From Paraburkholderia acidisoli (GTDB taxonomy: Bacteria; Pseudomonadota; Gammaproteobacteria; Burkholderiales; Burkholderiaceae), in assembly GCF_009789675.1 (NCBI RefSeq), contig NZ_CP046914.1, positions 1 through 64,000 of the forward strand: DNA of 64,000 bases, read 5' to 3'. Both the position numbers and the translations under genes were made by a program. Positions 60,580 to 64,000 of this stretch are shown piece after piece (position 1 is the stretch's first letter; the number at the start of each line of letters is the position of its first letter). Under the pieces are notes generated by a model. The model was not told where the DNA came from. It saw nothing but the letters and a program-made list of their open reading frames with translations, and searched no databases.

Positions 60580-63500
60580 ATGCGTATCGCTCACTTCTTC
60601 ATCGACCGGCCCGTGTTCGCGTGGGTGCTGGCGATCATCGTTTCGCTGGCGGGCGCGTTCGCCATCACGCAGCTGCCGCTCGACCAGTACCCCGACATCG
60701 CGCCGCCCACCATCCAGATCGCGACCACCTACAACGGGGCTTCGGCGCAGACCAATCAGGACGCGGTCGTGCAGGTGATCGAGCAGCAGATGGTCGGCCT
60801 CGATCACCTGATGTACATGTCGTCCTCGGCGAACTCCGAAGGCAACATCTCGATCAAGCTCACGTTCGCGGCGGGCACGAATCCCGACACCGCGCAGGTG
60901 CAGGTGCAGGACCAGTTGCAGTCGGCGAACGCGCTGCTGCCCACCGAAGTGCAGGAAAGCGGCGTGACGGTGCGCAAGGCCTCGCCGGACACGTTCCTCG
61001 TCTTCAACCTCGTTTCCGAAGACGGCAAGATGAGCAAGGCCGCGATCGCGGACTATCTCTACAGCAACCTCGAAGAATCCATCGAACGTTTGCCGGGCGT
61101 GGGGCAGGCGCAGCAATTCGGCTACGAATACGCCATGCGCGTGTGGCTCGATCCGAACAAGCTGCAGAAGTACTCGCTCATGCCTTCGGACGTGGTGAAC
61201 GCCATCGACGCGCAAAACAACGACGTGGCGGCGGGCGAAGTGGGCGCCGCGCCCGCGGTCAAGGGGCAGGAACTCGACGCCACCATTACCGCGCGCAGCC
61301 GCCTGACCACCGCGCAGCAGTTCCGCGACATCGTGCTCAAGACCCAGACGAACGGCTCGCAGGTCTTGCTCGGCGACGTGGCGCGCGTGGCGCTCGGGCC
61401 GCAGGAATACACGGTCGAAACCAACTTCAACAACAAGCCCGCCTCGGGCCTGGGCCTGCAGCTCGCGCCGGGCGCGAACGAAGTGCAGGTCGACAAGGAA
61501 GTGCACGACTTTCTCAACAAGCGCGCCGCGAGCTTTCCGGCGGGGCTGAAAGTCGAATATCCGTACGAGATGGTGCCGTTCATCAAGACGTCCATTTCGG
61601 AAGTGGTGAAGACGCTGGTTGAGGCGATCGTGCTGGTCGTGGCGATCATGTTCCTGTTCCTGCAGAATCTGCGCACCACGCTGATCCCCGCGATCGCGGT
61701 GCCCGTGGTTCTGCTCGGCACGTTCGGCATACTCGAAATGGCCGGCTATTCGATCAACATGCTGACGATGTTCGGCGTGGTGCTCGCGATCGGCCTGCTC
61801 GTGGACGACGCCATCGTGGTGGTGGAAAACGTCGAGCGCATCATGTCGGAGGAGCATTTATCGCCGCGCGAAGCCACCAAAAAGTCGATGACCGAGATCA
61901 GCAGCGCGCTCGTGGCCATTGCGATGGTGCTCTCCGCCGTGCTGTTGCCGATGGCGTTTTTCGGCGGCTCGACCGGCATCATCTATCGACAGTTTTCGGT
62001 TTCGGTCGTTTCGGCCATGGCGCTCTCCGTGGTCGTGGCGCTCACGTTCACGCCCGCGCTCTGCGCGACGCTGCTCAAGGACGGTCACGAGAAGCCGAAG
62101 GGCCGGTTCTTCAGCCGCTTCAATCACGGCTTCGACGTCTCGACCGGCAAATACCGGCGCGCCGTCGACAAGATCCTGCACCATCGTAAAGCGGCCATCG
62201 TCGTGTATGCGCTGCTCGTGGTGGGCGCGGGCATTCTGTTCGTGCGTCTGCCCACCTCGTTTCTGCCGACCGAAGATCAGGGCGTGCTGATGGTGACCGT
62301 CACCGCGCCCGTGGGCGCCACGCGTCAGCGCACCGAAGCCACCATGGCCAAGGTCGAGGACTATCTGCTCAAGCAGCCGGCCGTGTCCGAAGTGTTCAAC
62401 GTGGCGGGCTACGCGGTGGGCAGCAACGGCCAGAACGTCGGCATGATGTGGGTGAAGCTCAAGGACTGGAGCCAGCGCACGGCCGCGAACGACACGGCGC
62501 AAGGCTTCGTGACGAAGGCCTCGCGCGATCTCTCGCAGCAGATTCGCGACGCGAAGGTATTCGTGCTGCAACCGCCCACGGTGCGCGGGCTAGGCATCAG
62601 CTCTGGTTTCGATATGCAACTGCTCGACGAAGGCAACCTCGGCCATGCCGCGCTTTCGGCGGCGCGCGATCAGCTCATCAAGATGGCGAATCAGAGCGGC
62701 GTGGTGCGGCAGGTGCGTTTCAACGGCTTGAGCGATACGCCGCAGCTCGCGCTCAGTATCGACGACCGCAAGGCGAGCGCGATGGGCCTCTCGCCGAGCG
62801 ACATCGACACGACGATCGAAGACGCGCTCGGCGGCGAATACGTGGACGAATTCCTCGACAACCAGCGCATCAAGAAAGTCTATGTGCAAGGCGACGCGCC
62901 GTTCCGCATGACGCCGGAGTCGCTGGAGCAATGGTACGTGCGCAATGCGTCGGGGACGATGGTGCCGTTCTCCGCGTTCGCGACTTCGCACTGGACCTAT
63001 GGGCCGCCCGAACTCGACCGCTACAACGCCGAGTCGTCGTTCGAAATCGTGGGCGATCCCGCGCCCGGCGTGAGTTCCGGCCAGGCGATGAAGACCATGG
63101 AGCAACTCGTCGGCAAGCTGCCCAAGGGCATCAGCTATGCATGGACGGGACTCTCGTATCAGGAGCAGCTGTCGGGCGGTCAGGCGCCGTATCTCTACGC
63201 CGTTTCCGTGCTGTTCGTGTTCCTGTGTCTCGCGGCGCTGTACGAAAGCTGGTCCGTGCCGCTGGCCGTGTTGTTGATCGTGCCGCTCGGCGTGCTCGGG
63301 GCTTCGCTCGGCACCACCTTGCGCGGGCTGTCGAACGACGTGTACTTCCAGGTGGGCCTGCTCGTGACCGTGGGGTTGTCGTCGAAGAACGCGATTCTGA
63401 TCGTCGAATTCGCGACCATGCTCGAGAAGGAAGGCAAGAGCACGTTGAAGGCGATCGAGCAGGCGGTGGCATTGCGTATCCGGCCGATCATCATGACCTC

Positions 63501-63888
63501 GCTGGCGTTTCTGCTGGGCGTGGCGCCGCTCGTGATCGCGAGCGGGGCGGGCGCGGCGGCGCGCCAGTCGATCGGCACGGGGGTGTTCGGCGGCACGCTG
63601 GCCGGTACGCTGCTGGCGATCTTCTTCACGCCGCTCTCGTATTTCATGGTGCGCAAGCTGAGCCGCAAGGGCACCGATCCGGAAGGTCCGCGCGGCGCGC
63701 ACGGTCCCGGCGGTTCGGGCGATCCGGACGACGACCCCGACGGCGATCCGGGCGCGTCCGATACGGCGGCAACGCGCGAAGCGGAACACGCGCGGGAAGC
63801 GGAGCACGCCGAAGCGGAAACGGCGGGCAGCGAGTACGAGGCGGCGAACCGGACTGCGAATCGGACTGCAAGCGGAGGAGCGGCATGA
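60580..63888 (+). CDS. RND efflux pump inner-membrane transporter (HAE1, AcrB/MexB family)
   Basis: A 1102-residue proton-driven multidrug transporter with 12 helices and two periplasmic loops. The opening MRIAHFFIDRPVFAWVLAII is typical, and the proton-relay pair Asp409-Asp410 lies in GLLVDDAIVVVENV. The C-terminal tail after the last helix is 77 residues (AcrB has about 20) and is rich in Asp/Gly, then Glu/Ala/His repeats (EAEHAREAEHAEAE) and an NRTANRTAS duplication. Its stop overlaps the outer-membrane gene by 4 bp. Confidence 0.95.
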   Translation: MRIAHFFIDRPVFAWVLAIIVSLAGAFAITQLPLDQYPDIAPPTIQIATTYNGASAQTNQDAVVQVIEQQMVGLDHLMYMSSSANSEGNISIKLTFAAGTNPDTAQVQVQDQLQSANALLPTEVQESGVTVRKASPDTFLVFNLVSEDGKMSKAAIADYLYSNLEESIERLPGVGQAQQFGYEYAMRVWLDPNKLQKYSLMPSDVVNAIDAQNNDVAAGEVGAAPAVKGQELDATITARSRLTTAQQFRDIVLKTQTNGSQVLLGDVARVALGPQEYTVETNFNNKPASGLGLQLAPGANEVQVDKEVHDFLNKRAASFPAGLKVEYPYEMVPFIKTSISEVVKTLVEAIVLVVAIMFLFLQNLRTTLIPAIAVPVVLLGTFGILEMAGYSINMLTMFGVVLAIGLLVDDAIVVVENVERIMSEEHLSPREATKKSMTEISSALVAIAMVLSAVLLPMAFFGGSTGIIYRQFSVSVVSAMALSVVVALTFTPALCATLLKDGHEKPKGRFFSRFNHGFDVSTGKYRRAVDKILHHRKAAIVVYALLVVGAGILFVRLPTSFLPTEDQGVLMVTVTAPVGATRQRTEATMAKVEDYLLKQPAVSEVFNVAGYAVGSNGQNVGMMWVKLKDWSQRTAANDTAQGFVTKASRDLSQQIRDAKVFVLQPPTVRGLGISSGFDMQLLDEGNLGHAALSAARDQLIKMANQSGVVRQVRFNGLSDTPQLALSIDDRKASAMGLSPSDIDTTIEDALGGEYVDEFLDNQRIKKVYVQGDAPFRMTPESLEQWYVRNASGTMVPFSAFATSHWTYGPPELDRYNAESSFEIVGDPAPGVSSGQAMKTMEQLVGKLPKGISYAWTGLSYQEQLSGGQAPYLYAVSVLFVFLCLAALYESWSVPLAVLLIVPLGVLGASLGTTLRGLSNDVYFQVGLLVTVGLSSKNAILIVEFATMLEKEGKSTLKAIEQAVALRIRPIIMTSLAFLLGVAPLVIASGAGAAARQSIGTGVFGGTLAGTLLAIFFTPLSYFMVRKLSRKGTDPEGPRGAHGPGGSGDPDDDPDGDPGASDTAATREAEHAREAEHAEAETAGSEYEAANRTANRTASGGAA

Positions 63889-64000
63889 AGGCGATACGAA
63901 ATGGTGTGACGGCGAGCGCCGTGGCGGTGCTGTTGAGCGCGTGTATCGACCTGTCGCCGGCCTACCAGCGGCCGGCCGCGCCCGTGCCCGCTTCATGGCC
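63885..64000 (+). CDS. RND efflux outer-membrane lipoprotein (OprM/NodT family), 5' part only
   Basis: The first 38 codons of an outer-membrane factor, cut by the window end. A short signal leads to lipobox LLSAC with Cys20, followed by IDLSPAYQRPAAPVP, the typical start of OprM/NodT proteins. GGAGGAG before the ATG and the ATGA overlap with the transporter gene indicate coupled expression. It completes the tripartite pump with the adaptor and transporter. Confidence 0.9.
   Translation, partial: MKAIRNGVTASAVAVLLSACIDLSPAYQRPAAPVPASW

Noticed and set aside
1..64000. Horizontal transfer island, prophage, insertion sequence, CRISPR array or tRNA genes
   Set aside because: No integrase, transposase, long direct repeat, spaced repeat array or cloverleaf was found, and composition is even across the window.

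Overview
The window is about 64 kb of uniformly GC-rich, densely packed bacterial chromosome. Its features point to a Burkholderiaceae member of the Paraburkholderia/Caballeronia/Burkholderia type: many LysR regulators, two Burkholderia-style trimeric porins, Liv-type ABC importers beside beta-oxidation genes, and a HutC-HutU-HutD-HutI-HutF-HutG histidine operon. This assignment is inference from gene content and style, since no rRNA or marker gene is present. I found no tRNA, rRNA, CRISPR array, insertion sequence or phage gene.

Region 1 (1-6.9 kb): histidine utilisation operon of the HutF/HutG type (urocanate to glutamate plus formate). A 16-bp palindrome before hutU is the likely HutC operator. 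hutH is not in the window and may lie upstream. Region 2 (7-13.2 kb): a phospholipase D-like lipoprotein, a LysR regulator divergent from a cytoplasmic gamma-glutamyltransferase-like enzyme, an MHS-type transporter and a small unknown protein. Region 3 (13.2-19.9 kb): a D-2-hydroxyacid dehydrogenase divergent from a CoA-transferase/HMG-CoA-lyase-like/VOC operon, with a LysR regulator and an MFS transporter, probably for a branched hydroxy-dicarboxylic acid.

Region 4 (20-27.4 kb): a minus-strand unit of amidohydrolase, dihydroxyphthalate-decarboxylase-like protein, DctA-type carrier and porin, divergent from a LysR protein with two tandem helix-turn-helix domains, followed by a second porin. 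Region 5 (27.5-54.3 kb) is the largest block. It holds two complete Liv-type importers (three substrate-binding proteins), two acyl-CoA synthetases, an acyl-CoA dehydrogenase, two SDRs, a CoA-transferase, a thiolase, a PaaG-like hydratase/isomerase, two MaoC hydratases and a citryl-CoA-lyase-like protein. Together these make a full uptake, activation and beta-oxidation-like pathway for an unidentified carboxylic acid. In its middle, a PaaK-like protein that has lost its ATP-loop and A10 lysine motifs is translationally coupled to a full-length lipoate-protein-ligase-like protein. I cannot match this core to a described pathway.

Region 6 (54.3-57 kb): a two-gene DNA-repair operon (radical SAM protein, then a fused DUF4130-UdgX protein) directly behind a near-perfect LexA box. 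Region 7 (57.1-64 kb): a BaeRS/OmpR-type two-component system divergent from an RND tripartite efflux operon whose outer-membrane gene is cut by the window end. The best candidates for undescribed biology are the PaaK-like/LplA/citryl-CoA-lyase module, the SOS-controlled radical SAM-UdgX pair, the tandem-HTH LysR cluster and an SDR with a fully substituted catalytic triad.
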